The notes beneath the pieces are model-generated. The model saw nothing but the letters and a program-made list of their open reading frames with translations. It was not told the DNA's origin and searched no databases. Of a stretch of 21,858 nt of DNA, positions 21,837 through 21,858 are shown piece after piece; within the stretch, counting starts at the first letter, position 1, and every line of letters starts with the position of its first letter. This stretch comes from CAZTDU01 sp050248795 (GTDB lineage: Bacteria > Pseudomonadota > Gammaproteobacteria > Burkholderiales > SG8-39). A program made the translations under genes and the position numbers. Location of the stretch: the NCBI GenBank assembly GCA_050248795.1, contig JBFWRS010000050.1, positions 1 to 21,858 on the forward strand. Reading direction: 5' to 3'.

Positions 21837-21858
21837 GGCTGGCAGGCGGACTGCCCGT

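Noticed and set aside
21841..21855. GGCAG/CTGCC hairpin after the tRNA gene as a terminator
   Set aside because: The stem is only five pairs and the window ends before any T-run can be seen.
1..21858. CRISPR arrays, prophage genes, rRNA genes or integrase-type att sites
   Set aside because: No regularly spaced repeats, phage structural genes, rRNA sequence or tyrosine/serine recombinase was seen; the tRNA at the right edge is intact and has no duplicated 3' end in the window.

Overview
This is GC-rich proteobacterial chromosome (gamma- or betaproteobacterial by gene content). It is dominated by conserved housekeeping operons and interrupted once by a lower-GC mobile element. The joined order rimP-nusA-infB-rbfA-truB-rpsO-pnp is the arrangement of E. 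coli and many Gammaproteobacteria. The upstream series rnm-yciO-M50-trpS-scpA-scpB-rluB occurs in both classes, so I cannot name a genus.

Left part (1-9112): a partial minus-strand Fe-S/FAD oxidoreductase runs off the left edge. It is divergent from a short-chain dehydrogenase (1264-2031) that resembles type II 3-hydroxyacyl-CoA dehydrogenases. A minus-strand gamma-carbonic-anhydrase-like protein follows. From 2632 a tight plus-strand run encodes an alpha/beta hydrolase, a PHP-domain RNase AM-type enzyme, YciO, a site-2 (M50) protease, TrpS, ScpA, ScpB and RluB. Most neighbours overlap or lie a few bases apart. Lipid/acyl-CoA metabolism, RNA turnover, tRNA charging, chromosome condensation and 23S pseudouridylation are thus co-linear.

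Island (8990-12605): the 3' end of rluB is split by a 3616-bp transposon. Its limits can be read directly: an exact 8-bp target duplication (AGGGCCTG) at 8982-8989 and 12606-12613, and imperfect terminal inverted repeats of about 40 bp beginning GGT. It encodes a single-ORF IS1-family DDE transposase in its middle. Passengers are a small basic protein, a two-gene minus-strand operon (an XRE-ImmA/IrrE fusion plus an unknown protein), and a HicB-like/HicA-like pair followed by a strong terminator just inside the right end. The XRE-ImmA gene and the transposase are divergent and have facing sigma70 promoters. This suggests the repressor/protease protein controls transposition, somewhat like ImmR/ImmA on integrative elements. 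Removing the element and one copy of the duplication restores an rluB frame that ends ten codons later at 12644-12646.

Right part (12614-21858): rimP, nusA, infB, rbfA and truB form one operon with a leader carrying a terminator-like hairpin. rpsO has its own strong promoter. pnp starts at TTG after two leader hairpins. dksA lies convergent to pnp, and a tRNA-Pro(UGG) gene with its own promoter lies at the right edge. No gene-free stretch exceeds 300 bases; the gaps of 100-235 bases are described as regulatory features.
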